Part shown: piece by piece, positions 1-10,200 of the stretch
How the letters are laid out: each line of letters begins with the position of its first letter
Position numbering within the stretch: the first letter of the stretch is position 1
From: Ostreococcus mediterraneus
Lineage: Eukaryota > Chlorophyta > Mamiellophyceae > Mamiellales > Bathycoccaceae
DNA length: 64,000 nt
Assembly (NCBI GenBank): GCA_012295225.1
Contig: WMKK01000011.1
Coordinates: forward strand, 397,672-461,671
Direction: 5' to 3'
Translations under genes and position numbers: made by a program
The notes under the pieces: generated by a model
Database searches by the model: none
What the model was told of the DNA's origin: nothing
What the model saw: the letters and a program-made list of their open reading frames with translations, nothing else

Positions 1-86
1 CGGCAAAGCGTCGACCGTGCGTGTCTTCAGCGATACCAACGCGTCGCGGTCGCTGCGCGGTGGCGGTGGCAGCGTCGAGGACGAGG

Positions 87-686
87 ATGGTGGCGTCGTG
101 GGTGTCCCGAGGTGCGCGAGTCGCGCGCGCGTGTTCGTCGCGCGGCGTCGCGATGCCGCGCGCGATGGCCGCCGCGTGGTCGGCGATCGATCCGAGGCGT
201 GTGCTGTCGTCGTTGGCGTCGTCGGCGCCGGGTGATGATGAGAAGCCGTGGCGACGGAGGGCGGAGCACCACGAGGCGACGCCGCGCGCGCCGACGTGGT
301 CGACGACGGCGCTCGGCGCGAACGCGACTCGAACGAAGGAGCCAATCGATCGCGTCGAGCTTGAGAACGTGGCGAGGTTGGCAAATGTGCGGATTGATGA
401 CGTGGACGCGACGCTGGAGGATGTGAATGGGATTTTGCAGTTCGTTGAGGCGTTGGACGGGGCGGACGTCGCGGGCGTGGCGCCGATGTGGAGCGCGCAC
501 GACGCCGCGGATGGATTACGTATGCGGTTCGATGCCGCGGCGAGGCGGGCAGAGACGGGCGGGGAGGCGGGTGAACGCGAGCTCGCGGCGCTGCCTCGAG
601 AACGCGTGTTGCGCGAGGCCAAGTACGCGCGCGATGGAGATGAGTTTTTCATCACGCCGAATAGCGGGACGGCTGGGCACGACTAG
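87..686 (+). CDS. gatC: Glutamyl-tRNA(Gln) amidotransferase subunit C, organellar
   Basis: GatC is the small subunit of the GatCAB complex, which converts Glu-tRNA(Gln) to Gln-tRNA(Gln) in plastids and mitochondria. The C-terminal half, from about residue 95, has the GatC pattern: VELENVARLANV, a helix ending ILQFVEALDG, then VAPM as in the family's proline-containing linker. The first ~90 residues are Arg/Ala/Ser-rich and read as an organelle leader. The first in-frame ATG is at 87 (199 aa), but the frame is open to the left edge of the window, so the true start or an upstream exon may lie outside. GatB lies about 13 kb downstream on the other strand. Confidence 0.85.
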   Translation: MVASWVSRGARVARACSSRGVAMPRAMAAAWSAIDPRRVLSSLASSAPGDDEKPWRRRAEHHEATPRAPTWSTTALGANATRTKEPIDRVELENVARLANVRIDDVDATLEDVNGILQFVEALDGADVAGVAPMWSAHDAADGLRMRFDAAARRAETGGEAGERELAALPRERVLREAKYARDGDEFFITPNSGTAGHD

Positions 687-792
687 TGGCGCGAGGATTG
701 AGGATAGAGGATACTTCTAGGTAGGGATTAATATTAGAACACAACTCGATAAAACTACGAACAATACGATGATGTAACTATAGGTCAGCGCA

Positions 793-2514
793 CTAGGCTG
801 TCCTTTGGTGGGATTTGTGTGATTGCGACGAGCCGAGCGCCGCGGCAGATTTCGCGCCGCCGTCGCGTTTAATTTCTCGCGCGGTGAAATGAAAAACGCC
901 CCCGGCGAGGGTGAGAAGCGCTGCGTTCGCACCGAGTGCGGCGGGGATACCTGCACTATCCGCTAGCGCCCCGAGCGCGAGTGGGCCGAAAAGCAACCCG
1001 ACGTCGCCACATGTGCGGTAAATGCCGAGCGCCGAACCTCTGATGTTTTTCGGAGAAATGTCGGCAGCGTACGCCGCCGGCGCCGTTCCCATCAAGCTCC
1101 CAGCGGCGGCCCATAGGATACTCGCCGCGGTAAACGCGAATGGATCGGTGGTCGTGCCAATGAGCGCCACGGATGCGGCGCTCATAATCACGCACGGCGC
1201 AATCACCGCTTTTCTGCCTACGGCGTCGGTGATGGCGGCGGCGGGGCCGAGGCCCAGCAGAGACGTCACCGCCATGGCAGAGAACAATGCCCCAAGCGCG
1301 TCTGGCGTAAATCCAAAGCTTTGATAGGCTAAAATCGGCAACAACGTCCCGCGTCCACCGGCACCAGAGAAGAACAACGCGGCGTTCAAGCCGCACACCG
1401 ACCAAAAGTCAACCGATTTCACGAGTCGACCCATCGCGGCGTCCTGCGCCGTGCTCGCGTCCGCAACAACCACAGGTTTCACCACTCCTTCGCCCTCTAA
1501 AACTTCCGACGGGTTCTCAATCGGATGTCCGTCGCAATACCAATGTTTGCTAGGCTTGACGGTATCATCCACGGCTGTCGTCATAGGGCGAGTCTCTGAG
1601 ACTTTAAAATAACTGTGCGTCATCGCGAGCGAGCTCAATCCCGCCACGGCTAGAAATGGCGAGCGAATAGACATGCCTTCCGCACCAGCGATGGCACCAC
1701 CGAGTGCAGGGCCGGCGGCAGCGCCTGCTAAAACCGCCGCCTGATTCGCGCCTAAAATACGCGCTCGGTTGCCGTGCGTGGAGAGGTCGGCTAACATCGC
1801 CGTCGCGCCAGACATAAACATCGACGACCCGATACCCGCCACCGCCCGCGCGGCGAGCAACTCCCCGAGCCCACCACTCGTGTACGACCAAAGCATCCCT
1901 ATCGTCGTCACCGCCGGTCCCGCAATCATGAGCGGACGTCTACCATACGTATCCGCAAACATCCCGCACGGCAAGTTGAACAAGAGTCTACCCGCCGCAA
2001 ACGCCGACATCGTCGCCCCAATCTCCGTTGCATTCGCCCCAAACTCATTCGCCAACATCGGTAACACCGGTGAAGCACACGAATGCGCCGTCATCAATAT
2101 TGCACTCGTCAAGCACACCGCAGCGACGTCGCCATGTTGACGAACGAGCTCAAACGCGCCCGAAAACGCCGACGCCGAAACCCCACCGCTCGTGCTCACC
2201 GCCCCCGTATCGTCCTCCTCTCGCACCGCCGCGCGCACATGCGCCGTCGTCGACGACGACGACGCAAACGTTGGTCCCACCGACCCGCGCTCGCGCGTTC
2301 GCCCATCGCGCGCGCCTCCACGCGCGTCGAACTCATCATACCCGCGCACCTCTCCGCCACCACGCGAAGACAAAGCATCTTGTCCCGCCTTCTGCGCCGA
2401 TCCCGCGCTCGACACCGCGCGCCACCGCACGTGCGCGACGAAACCATCGTGCGGCATCGCATCGCGCGCGCACAGCGCGCGGAGACGCGCCGCGTCGACG
2501 CACCGACGGCGCAT
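793..2514 (-). CDS. Major facilitator superfamily transporter
   Basis: A 573-aa MFS membrane carrier. About 120 residues of low-complexity leader precede a series of about 12 hydrophobic segments. The loop between segments 2 and 3 has the MFS signature GMFADTYGRRP, and a related half-motif (ITDAVGRKAV) follows in the second half, as expected of the two 6-helix repeats. A hydrophilic loop rich in charged residues sits between the halves. The substrate cannot be read from the sequence; drug/metabolite or sugar efflux types are possible. The leader could be plastid-targeting. The gene is head to head with the HAD phosphatase gene, with about 126 bp between start codons, so the two probably share a promoter region. 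Confidence 0.8.
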   Translation of the reverse strand: MRRRCVDAARLRALCARDAMPHDGFVAHVRWRAVSSAGSAQKAGQDALSSRGGGEVRGYDEFDARGGARDGRTRERGSVGPTFASSSSTTAHVRAAVREEDDTGAVSTSGGVSASAFSGAFELVRQHGDVAAVCLTSAILMTAHSCASPVLPMLANEFGANATEIGATMSAFAAGRLLFNLPCGMFADTYGRRPLMIAGPAVTTIGMLWSYTSGGLGELLAARAVAGIGSSMFMSGATAMLADLSTHGNRARILGANQAAVLAGAAAGPALGGAIAGAEGMSIRSPFLAVAGLSSLAMTHSYFKVSETRPMTTAVDDTVKPSKHWYCDGHPIENPSEVLEGEGVVKPVVVADASTAQDAAMGRLVKSVDFWSVCGLNAALFFSGAGGRGTLLPILAYQSFGFTPDALGALFSAMAVTSLLGLGPAAAITDAVGRKAVIAPCVIMSAASVALIGTTTDPFAFTAASILWAAAGSLMGTAPAAYAADISPKNIRGSALGIYRTCGDVGLLFGPLALGALADSAGIPAALGANAALLTLAGGVFHFTAREIKRDGGAKSAAALGSSQSHKSHQRTA

Positions 2515-2640
2515 GGATGCGGCGCCGTGTGAAGTGGCGCAACACCAAACAACGCCTCACATCAACGCGCGCGCGCGCTCGACACGCCCTCGTCCGCGCG
2601 GTCGACGCGCGTCACGCGAACGCGAGCGAACGCAGTGCGC

Positions 2641-3603
2641 ATGCGCGACGAGTCCGGCGCCGCCGATGCGCGCGCGAGCGACGCGGCGGAGATGAATGCT
2701 GATGATGATGTTTCTCGCGCCACTCGCTCGGGCGACGCAACGACGACGACAGCGACGACGACAGCGGCGCCGGGCTCGATCGATGCGTCGGAATCGGTCG
2801 TGACGCCGACAAAGGCGCCGCGTGACGTCGCGAACGCGGATGTCACGCGCGCGTTGCCCACGAAAGGGTCGGGGAAGGGTGTGGGCGTGGCGTTCTTTGA
2901 CTTGGACCATACGATTATAGACGCCAACTCGTCGTGGCTGTGGGTGAAGAGTGAGATTAATGCGGGACGAGTTGGGTTTTCGCTCATCACGCAGGCGATG
3001 TATTGGTTCGGGAGGTACGCGCTCGGGTACGGGGATGGGGCGGAGACGGCGGGGAAGGAGGCTGCGGCGTTGTACAAGGGCGAACGGGAGGAGGCGTTTA
3101 AAGGTCGAATTGAAGATTTTTTTCGCATGGAGTTGCAGCACCGCGTGCGGCCGGGGTTTAAGCGCGCGCTCGCGGCACATATTGAGAATGAGGATCGGTG
3201 TGTGATGTGTACGTCCACGTGGCAGCATCCAGCGGCGATTGGGGCGGAGATTTATGGGTTGGAGACGGGTGAGGAGAACATCGTGTGCAGCGTCATGGGC
3301 GTGGATGAGAACGGCGTTATGGATGGTAACATCAACGTCGTGGCGTATGGTGATGGGAAATACGACACCACAAAAGCGTGGTGCGAGAAGCACGGTGTGG
3401 ACATGAAAGATTGCTACTTTTACACGGATAGCATGACGGATGTGAAACTACTCGAACACGTTGGATATCCCGTGTGCGTGAATCCTGATCCGAGATTGAA
3501 AGCGCACGCACTCAAACGTGGGTGGCCAATTTATGATTGGGGAGTGTCTCCACCGTTATTCACGAAAGCTAGATATTCGTACGCGTGCTTGCGTAGCCCA
3601 TGA
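2641..3603 (+). CDS. HAD-superfamily hydrolase, subfamily IB (phosphoserine phosphatase-like)
   Basis: About 320 aa. Motif I is VAFFDLDHTIID with the nucleophile and acid/base Asp pair; the Ser/Thr motif lies at VMCTSTWQHP; motif III/IV is YFYTDSMTDVKLLEHVG, after which VNPDPRLKAHA and GWPIYDW match the C-terminal end common in subfamily IB proteins (SerB/CicA-like). These are Mg-dependent phosphatases acting on small phosphate esters or lipids; the substrate is unknown. The first in-frame ATG is 2641. A later ATG at 2692 is possible because the first ~65 residues are low complexity rich in Thr and Ala and could be a leader. Confidence 0.8.
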   Translation: MRDESGAADARASDAAEMNADDDVSRATRSGDATTTTATTTAAPGSIDASESVVTPTKAPRDVANADVTRALPTKGSGKGVGVAFFDLDHTIIDANSSWLWVKSEINAGRVGFSLITQAMYWFGRYALGYGDGAETAGKEAAALYKGEREEAFKGRIEDFFRMELQHRVRPGFKRALAAHIENEDRCVMCTSTWQHPAAIGAEIYGLETGEENIVCSVMGVDENGVMDGNINVVAYGDGKYDTTKAWCEKHGVDMKDCYFYTDSMTDVKLLEHVGYPVCVNPDPRLKAHALKRGWPIYDWGVSPPLFTKARYSYACLRSP

Positions 3604-3708
3604 ATTATTTGGAACGCCGCTGAGATGCATCAGACGCGTCCAACGCTTGGCGTGTGCGTGTTGTTATTGTATTACAGAATCTGAAGATGATTTTACCGCC
3701 TCTCAGAG

Positions 3709-4479
3709 CTACCAAAGCTGATGCGATTTTAAATTGCGCACAGTGTTGAATCGCCGTTCCTCGGCGCGCCACGCGGAATCGTACGCGCCCGCAGCTTCGC
3801 GATTTTCGACAAACGAACCGTACTCCTCCATCGGCGGCTCGTACCAATCCTTCATATGTCGCGGCAATTCATGCACGCCGTACTCAAAGAAACCTTCTTC
3901 TTCTGGAGCTTGCTCTTGCGCATACGACGCCGCTGGTGGTGTCTCCTCGTACGCGTGTTGTCCGTCGGGCGCGAACGGCATTGAATACGGCTCCCCGTAT
4001 GCCGCGTCGTACGACACCCTTGTCGCCGTCGCCGAGCCCAACGATCCCGATCGCAACAATCGCACATCTTCATCACTTAATGGCACGCCCGACGGTGGTG
4101 CCGATGCCGCTGTCGCCCCTGCTCTCGCGTGTAGCAACGAAAGCTCTTCCTCGTCGAGCTCCCGCCCGCGACGTCGAGGCTCATCGCTTTCGTCATCATC
4201 CTCTCGCCTCTCTGGCGCCAACACCGTCGCCAAGTGCGACTCCAAGTGCGCACATCGCCTTTTATTCTCCGCAGCTTCCATCCCGGGGCGCGGCGCGCGC
4301 TCGACGCCCGCGCGAACGCGCGCCCAGTACTCGAGCACCGCGACATCTTCCTCTCTCGCGCGCGAGCTCGCGCGCTGTGCTCGGCGCGACGTCGGCGATT
4401 GTGCGTTCGGCGCGCTCGTGGCGATGAACGGAATCGGATTCGTCTCGCGCCCGACGTCGTCGTACGTGCGGTACGTCAT
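3709..4479 (-). CDS. Conserved-looking hypothetical protein, hydrophilic
   Basis: A 256-aa protein that I do not recognise. The start is taken at the ATG that gives MTYRTYDDVGRETNPIPF, which reads as a real N-terminus; a longer frame reaches 4602 through Arg-rich sequence that looks untranslated. The middle is rich in Arg, Glu and Ser with a short helical stretch (VLEYWARVRAGVE). The C-terminal third is acidic and aromatic-rich (YEEPP, FFEYGVHELPRHM, AWRAEERRFN) and looks intrinsically disordered. No membrane segment or catalytic motif is visible. It is tail to tail with the HAD gene, with stop codons about 105 bp apart. Confidence 0.5.
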   Translation of the reverse strand: MTYRTYDDVGRETNPIPFIATSAPNAQSPTSRRAQRASSRAREEDVAVLEYWARVRAGVERAPRPGMEAAENKRRCAHLESHLATVLAPERREDDDESDEPRRRGRELDEEELSLLHARAGATAASAPPSGVPLSDEDVRLLRSGSLGSATATRVSYDAAYGEPYSMPFAPDGQHAYEETPPAASYAQEQAPEEEGFFEYGVHELPRHMKDWYEPPMEEYGSFVENREAAGAYDSAWRAEERRFNTVRNLKSHQLW

Positions 4480-4678
4480 GATGCGCGCGCGCGAATGCGG
4501 ACGGTTGGCGTTGGTGTTTCCAACGACTGTATTCAACCAGCGCGCTCGAAGAGGCGAGCTCACGCGCTTTTCTCGCGCGCGTCGACGCTGATGGATGCGC
4601 ATTCGCGCCGAGATGATGGCTACGATTATTAACTACCATTACAACACCCTCGGCGCGCCGACGTGCGCCGATGCGCCT

Positions 4679-5184
4679 TTACGGCGCCGCCGCGAGCGCG
4701 GCTTCCATGACGTCGCAGTGCGCGCGCGCGACTTTCGCCTGGTGAAGCTTTACGCGCGCCAACGCCTGCGAGCCCGCCAGAGCCTTCTTCACGTCATCTA
4801 CGCTCGATGCGTCGGTGATGTCTAACGCATCGGTATCGATGACAGACGCGTCGTGTCCCGCGCTCGCGTCCACTTCAGGCGGCGGCGGCGCCGCGCGGCC
4901 GAGCGCAATAAACTTTTCCAAAAGCGCGCGTTTCCGGGCAAGCTCCACATCCAGCGCCGCCGTCACCGTTTGGCGTATGTCTTGCGACCTCGCGTATCGC
5001 GCTCGCGCGTCTTCAATCTACGATACCGACGAAAAAGCACGCAGTCATTCGTCAGACTCGCGACACCACCAACGCGTCGCGTCGTCAAACGCACCGTCAT
5101 ATTCTCAAACCTCGCGGCGTCTCCTTTCGCCGCCTCCTTCAACCGCGCGATGACATCTTTATGCGCGTCGCCGTCGCCCGACAT
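4679..5184 (-). CDS. Small hypothetical protein with one 77-nt intron
   Basis: Inferred spliced gene of 142 aa. Exon 1 is 5184-5095, starting at the ATG of MSGDGDAHKDVIARLKEA. Exon 2 is 5017-4679. The intron, 5094-5018, starts GTGCGT, has a CTGAC-type branch sequence about 35 nt before the acceptor and ends TAG. Joining is in phase 0, giving ...ENMT then IEDARARYAR. Without splicing exon 1 hits a stop at the overlap and exon 2 has no ATG, so the intron explains both. The product is mostly helical and charged, with a Pro/Asp-rich middle; no known family recognised. It diverges from the SAP-motif gene with about 155 bp between start codons. Confidence 0.6.
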
Positions 5185-5338
5185 CGTCCTCGCACGCCGC
5201 GCACTGACGACGACGCGACGCGATGTCTCGAGGGCGGGCGTGTGTGGCCATAAAAACCGTTGTCCCAGGCTGTCAGCTCCACACGCCGACGCGCCCAACG
5301 TCGACGACCGCCCGCCGACGACGACGCACGCGCGCGCC

Positions 5339-5788
5339 ATGGCTGTACGAGTTTCTTACCCATCGTTCGCGAGAGCGAGAGCGGCGCGAACGCGCGCGAG
5401 AGACGGCGCGAGACGCGTGCGCCGAAGCGCGACGTTTGAAGACGCAGCGCCGTGTCGAATCACCGCGCGCGAGGACGGCGCCATGTTGTTTGAGTTTGGC
5501 GTCGCGCCCGAGGCGGTGGTGGAGGAGACGAGCGTGGTAGACGTCGTCGACGCGTCGTCCGTCGCGGAAGAGGCGGTGGAGCGCGTCATGGCTGTCGTGG
5601 ATGAGTTTGTTCCAGCCAACACCGCGCGCACGCCGACGCAAACGCAAACGCCGTTATCAAAGATGAAGAAAGCCGAGCTCGTATCCGAGTGCGTGCGATG
5701 CAATATTGATGCCACAGGAACCGTGGCGGTCTTACGCGCGCGCTTAGCCGAACATCGCGGCGCATCCACTGCGGTTTCCAACGCGTGA
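5339..5788 (+). CDS. SAP-motif protein, probably plastid-targeted
   Basis: 149 aa from the ATG at 5339. The first ~45 residues are Arg/Ala/Ser-rich with no acidic residues until about residue 18 and look like a plastid or mitochondrial leader. The middle is Val/Glu-rich. The last ~40 residues carry a SAP-like helix-turn-helix: SKMKKAELVSECV, a loop with a conserved-position Gly, then VAVLRARLAEHRG. SAP motifs bind DNA or RNA, so a nucleoid or organellar RNA role is plausible but inferred. A longer open frame upstream to 4853 is Arg-rich, antisense to the neighbouring gene, and was not used. Confidence 0.6.
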   Translation: MAVRVSYPSFARARAARTRARDGARRVRRSATFEDAAPCRITAREDGAMLFEFGVAPEAVVEETSVVDVVDASSVAEEAVERVMAVVDEFVPANTARTPTQTQTPLSKMKKAELVSECVRCNIDATGTVAVLRARLAEHRGASTAVSNA

Positions 5789-6051
5789 GCGCGCTTGGAT
5801 ATTTTCTCACCCGTACTCCTTTCGTTGTTGTTCTCGTCGTCCACCGGCGTTGTTGTGTCAATACCCATCTCACGCTGTCATAATATTTTTTTTGTTTTCT
5901 TTGCAATCCATCGCTGCGCGAAAGCGTCCCGCGTGAATGCGCGTGGGCATCGTTTGAGCTCGGCGAGCTGTCGCTCGCCTCGCGAAAACAAACATTTGAA
6001 TCAGTGATCCACCGACGGCAGAATTCGTCGCGTGCACGCACACATCACGCC

Positions 6052-7112
6052 ATGCACGCCGTACGAACGCTCGCGCACACCGCGTGGCGTCCGTCGAACG
6101 ACGTGCGCGCCGCGCACGCGCACAGACGACACCGGCGCCAACGCACGACGACCACAGTGGTGTGGCCCAACACGTCCGCGGCGTCGTCACGAAACGACGG
6201 CACCATCGACGACGACCGCGCACCGACGGGCGGTCGCCCGCGCGGATTCGTCGGCGCGTCATTTTACGCCGATCCGTACGATACCCGAACGCGAGGGTTG
6301 CCGAGCGCGAGGGAGCTCGCGACGAATGTGCGCAACTTATCTGGACCGATGAGCGGCGCCGCGCGAAGAGCGAAGAGCGCGATGCGGCCGACGAATAATG
6401 GCGCGCGCGTGACGAAGAATCGCGCTGAGGAGGTGATTGAACGTCGGCGGCGCGTTGAGCGAGGGATGCGCGAGGAGTTGGTGAAGAAGGAGGTGAAGAA
6501 TTTGGTCAAGGAGCGGGTACGTGGGTTCAAAGCGTCGACCGATCGATCGCGGGATGGGTTGATTATTTTGGATTATACGTCCATGTGTAGCGTCGACGCG
6601 TCGCGCGAACTCGAGCACCGAGTGCGTTTTGACTGACGATTATGACGACAACGATTTATCGCACGCAGGCACAACGCGCGTTGGAAGTTGAGCGATTAGA
6701 CATGCCGGATGGCAGCGTATTGTTTCGATTTAAAGTTCAAGCAGTCACCGACGAGGAACAACAACAAATGACTCGAGAAGTCGAACGACGTCTGGGTGCT
6801 GACGATAGCATTTACATGAACGACAATATCGTCGCGAGATGGTTCATGACGGTCAGGTTCTTAGCGTCGACGTTATCGCTAGAAAATGCCATCGTGTACA
6901 TCGCCATGACGCCGTTTAGAGTGGCGTTTTGGACCTTTGCGTACACGCTTCGGGCCATCTTTTGGATCGTCACCGGGCGTGGAGGTAACGTCCGAACGCG
7001 GCGCGCGAGCAAGCAATTGAAGCAAGCGACAAATACAATCGTCACCACGGGTCCCGAACGTGGGTTTAATCCTTTTGGGAGCGTCAAGAAGCGTCCAAAT
7101 TGGCGCGCGTAG
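6052..7112 (+). CDS. Unknown membrane-associated protein, two exons with a 47-nt intron
   Basis: Exon 1 is 6052-6621 and exon 2 is 6669-7112, giving 337 aa. The intron is 47 nt, starts GTGCGT, contains ACTGACGA and ends GCAG. It is phase 0 on both sides, joining ELEHR to AQRALEVERL. Exon 1 has an Arg/His-rich leader and a strongly basic helical segment (about residues 120-165). Exon 2 has an acidic/Gln stretch and then a hydrophobic region (about residues 255-300, with FMTVRFLAST and FAYTLRAIFWIV) that may be one or two membrane helices, and ends in a basic tail. No family is recognised. The two parts could be read as two genes, but exon 2 has no separate promoter space. Confidence 0.6.
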
Positions 7113-7294
7113 CTCTCGAGCCAAATTTGTTGAATATGTATAGCGAGAAACACACCACAGTGTCCGTCGCGCCGCCTTCATCGCATCCACGCGACGACGA
7201 CGACGAGGACGACGCGAAGGACGACGCCGAATCCCAACTCAATTTTCTTTCAATGCCACGCGCGTCGCGCACGCGATAACGACGACGTAAAGGC

Positions 7295-10200
7295 ATGCGC
7301 GAGGACGCGGACGCGCGACGTCCAGCGAACAGAGCGCCTCGACGCAAACCACTCCTTCCACGGCGAGGCGTCCCGACGACGCCGCGCACGCCCGCTGGGG
7401 CGATAGAAGTGCTCAATGTGCGCGTGCGGGCGAGCGGCCAAGGGGACGGCGACGGCGAGGACGCGCATGATTGGGTGCACCGCGCGCCGCGAGCGGTTGG
7501 TCCCGCGAGCGACGGCGACGGCGACGGCGACGATGACAATCCCGGTACCGTCTCCATGCGCGGATTTCGCGGGTTCGGGTACGGCACGGATGGGTTAGGC
7601 ATCGTTCCGGGCGCGAGCGGCGCGGCGGGCGGCGCGGGTGCGATGGGAGGCGCGCAGGAGGTGTTGCACTTGACTGAAGAGACGGCGGAAAAGGTGTGGG
7701 ACGTCTTGGCAAACTGTCGCGGCGACGACGCATCCGAGGCGCCGTCGACGACGAAAAGCGATGTAGAAATAGCGCGAGAACGACTCGCGGCGGCGAACTT
7801 GGCGGCACCGATCGTGAAGGGTGAAGCAGCTGGATTGGCGACGACGAGCGGCGGTCGTCGGCGCGCGGCATCGAGCGTTAATATTTTAGACGAATTGAGC
7901 GCACAAGAGCGCCATGGCGCCGTCGTTGCATCTCGCGCTGCCGCGAGCGTGGATGCGAGAGAAGAAGCCGAGCGTGTGCTGCGTGCACGGAAGTTACGAG
8001 ATTCGTTATTACGACGTCGCGTGCTTGAGAAGGGATTCGCGGAGACGCGCGTCGATGAAGCGCTCGCCGCAAATCCGGAAGTCGGCGACACGAAAAAGCA
8101 CGCGCTTGAACGTTTAAGCGCTGTATTGGATTGGTTATGTTTGCGCGTGCCCAAGGACGAAATGCCCGACGCGTTCGTGAGATTATCAGAAGCGTCACAA
8201 AAGCAGAGAGAGTCAAAGACGGAGCTCGTCGTTTCTGGCGCGGCGACGACACATGAAGCGCACGTGAGTGACACGAGAGCCACGGACCCGTATGTGTTGC
8301 TTTTACAGCGCGCAATGCTCGCTCGATTGATGGCTATTGGTTTTTCGCGTGCGGAATCGAGAGAAATGTTAGAATCATGTGGTTGGATTGAGGAAGACGC
8401 GATGTACGCGTTGCTTAAATCACTTCAGCCCGCCGACGGCGACACGCCTTCGATGCCGCCTTCGCAAAACAACGACAACATGCTCGCCGAACGCGGCGAA
8501 GAAGCCATGGCTTTAGAAGCCATATTAGATGATAAGTTCAAAATTTGCGAGACGGACAAACTTTGGACGGTGCAAGTAGAAATGGACGACGACGACGACG
8601 GGCGTCAATGGAACGCGTGCGCGCTCGAAGTGCACTTTCCACCAGGGAGCACGTATCCCGCCGAAGCGCCGCTCTTCGTCGTTCGTCACGACGCACTCCC
8701 AGCGACCGTTCGTCGATCAGTGGCTGCGAGCGTGGCGGCCCACGCGCACGCGTACTTGGGTGAACCATGCGTGTACGCCGTGATTGATTGGGTGCGAGAA
8801 AACATGCCGACGATTCTCGCCGAACGCGGGACGCTCAACGACGGCGCCGAAAAAGGCGAGGAGGGCGACGGTTTCAACATCGATGATGGTGTACGTGAAG
8901 ATGCATTCGTTCTCACTGGACGCGGTGCACACATCAAGCGCACGTACGAACGATTGGAAGCCGAACAAGCCAAGCGCGACGCCGACGAGGACGAACGCCG
9001 CGAGCGTATTGAATACTTTAGAGCCATGATGGCTGAAGAACGCGCGCGAGCCGACATCGACGATCCGCCGCCGCCGCAACACGCGAGCGATGACAACCAA
9101 GTTTTGGATGTCAGTCGCGAAGATACATCGCTCGAGTCGAAATTATCGAGATGGGAACAGGAACACGCAAAACGTTTAGCCTCCACCGCGGCTGCCGCGG
9201 CGAAACCAAAGAAGAAAGTGGTCCCAAATGTTCGCAAGAACGACAGTAAAACGCCTACAGGTAAAGCATCGAATTGGCTCGCGAAACAAGTGCAAAAGGC
9301 GGGATTGGATAGGCACGCGGGGGATGAGACGCGAGATGAAACACAAGAAATCGATGCGCTCGCCGCCGCCGCGGCGAACGCTTTATCCGGAGCCGCGCCC
9401 ATCGAAGACGATGTCCACAGCGCCGAGCGACGGGCAAGCGCGAGCGCACGACTCCTCGAGCTTGAAACTGCCAAGGTACAGTCCGATAAATGGCGCGAGA
9501 TGCAAAAGGTTCGCGCAAAGCTTCCGGCGGCGGATATGAAAGTCGTCGTGCTTGACGCCATTGAATCGTCTCGCGCCGCCGTCGTGAGCGGAGCAACCGG
9601 GTGCGGTAAGACCACGCAGGTGCCTCAATTTATATTCGAAGAAGCTGTCAAAGCCGGCAAAGGTGGAGAAACGAGCATCATTATCACGCAGCCGAGACGA
9701 TTATCAGCCATCGCCGTGGCTGAACGCGTCGCCGATGAGCGGTGCGAGCGCATCGGCGACGTCGTCGGGTACAGCATTCGGCTCGAAAGCAAACAAAGTC
9801 AAAAGACGAGGATGCTCTTCTGCACCACGGGTATTTTACTTCGACGATTACAGACAGACCCTAATTTAACAGGCGTCTCGCACGTCGTCGTCGACGAAGT
9901 GCACGAACGGGATTTACTGAGTGACTTTTTACTCGTCATTCTCCGTTCGCTCGCAGCAAAAAGGAAAGACTTTCATCTCGTTGCCATGTCCGCGACGGTG
10001 AATGCAGATTTGTTTAAGAATTATTTTGAATCGCACATTCAAGCGCCGTGCCCGGTGGTTGAAATTCCTGGACGCACGTTCCCTGTGAGTGAGTACCGTC
10101 TCGAAGATGCTATCGAGGCGACGGGGTACGTATGCGAGCCCGACGGCGAATTTGCGTTGGGCGTCGAACAAAGCGGACGTGGCGGACGCGTCTTCAAAAT

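Noticed and set aside
2557-3393. Minus-strand open frame of 278 codons
   Set aside because: Antisense of the HAD phosphatase gene, which has clear motifs; the Arg/His-rich product has no domain.
6642-7112. Separate gene starting MTTTIYRTQAQ
   Set aside because: The ATG falls inside a well-formed 47-nt intron (GTGCGT...GCAG), and splicing keeps phase 0 with the upstream frame.
7084-8283. Long open frame (399 codons) on the minus strand
   Set aside because: It is antisense to the N-terminal part of the DExH helicase; its Ser/Ala/Arg composition comes from codon bias, and no motif is present.
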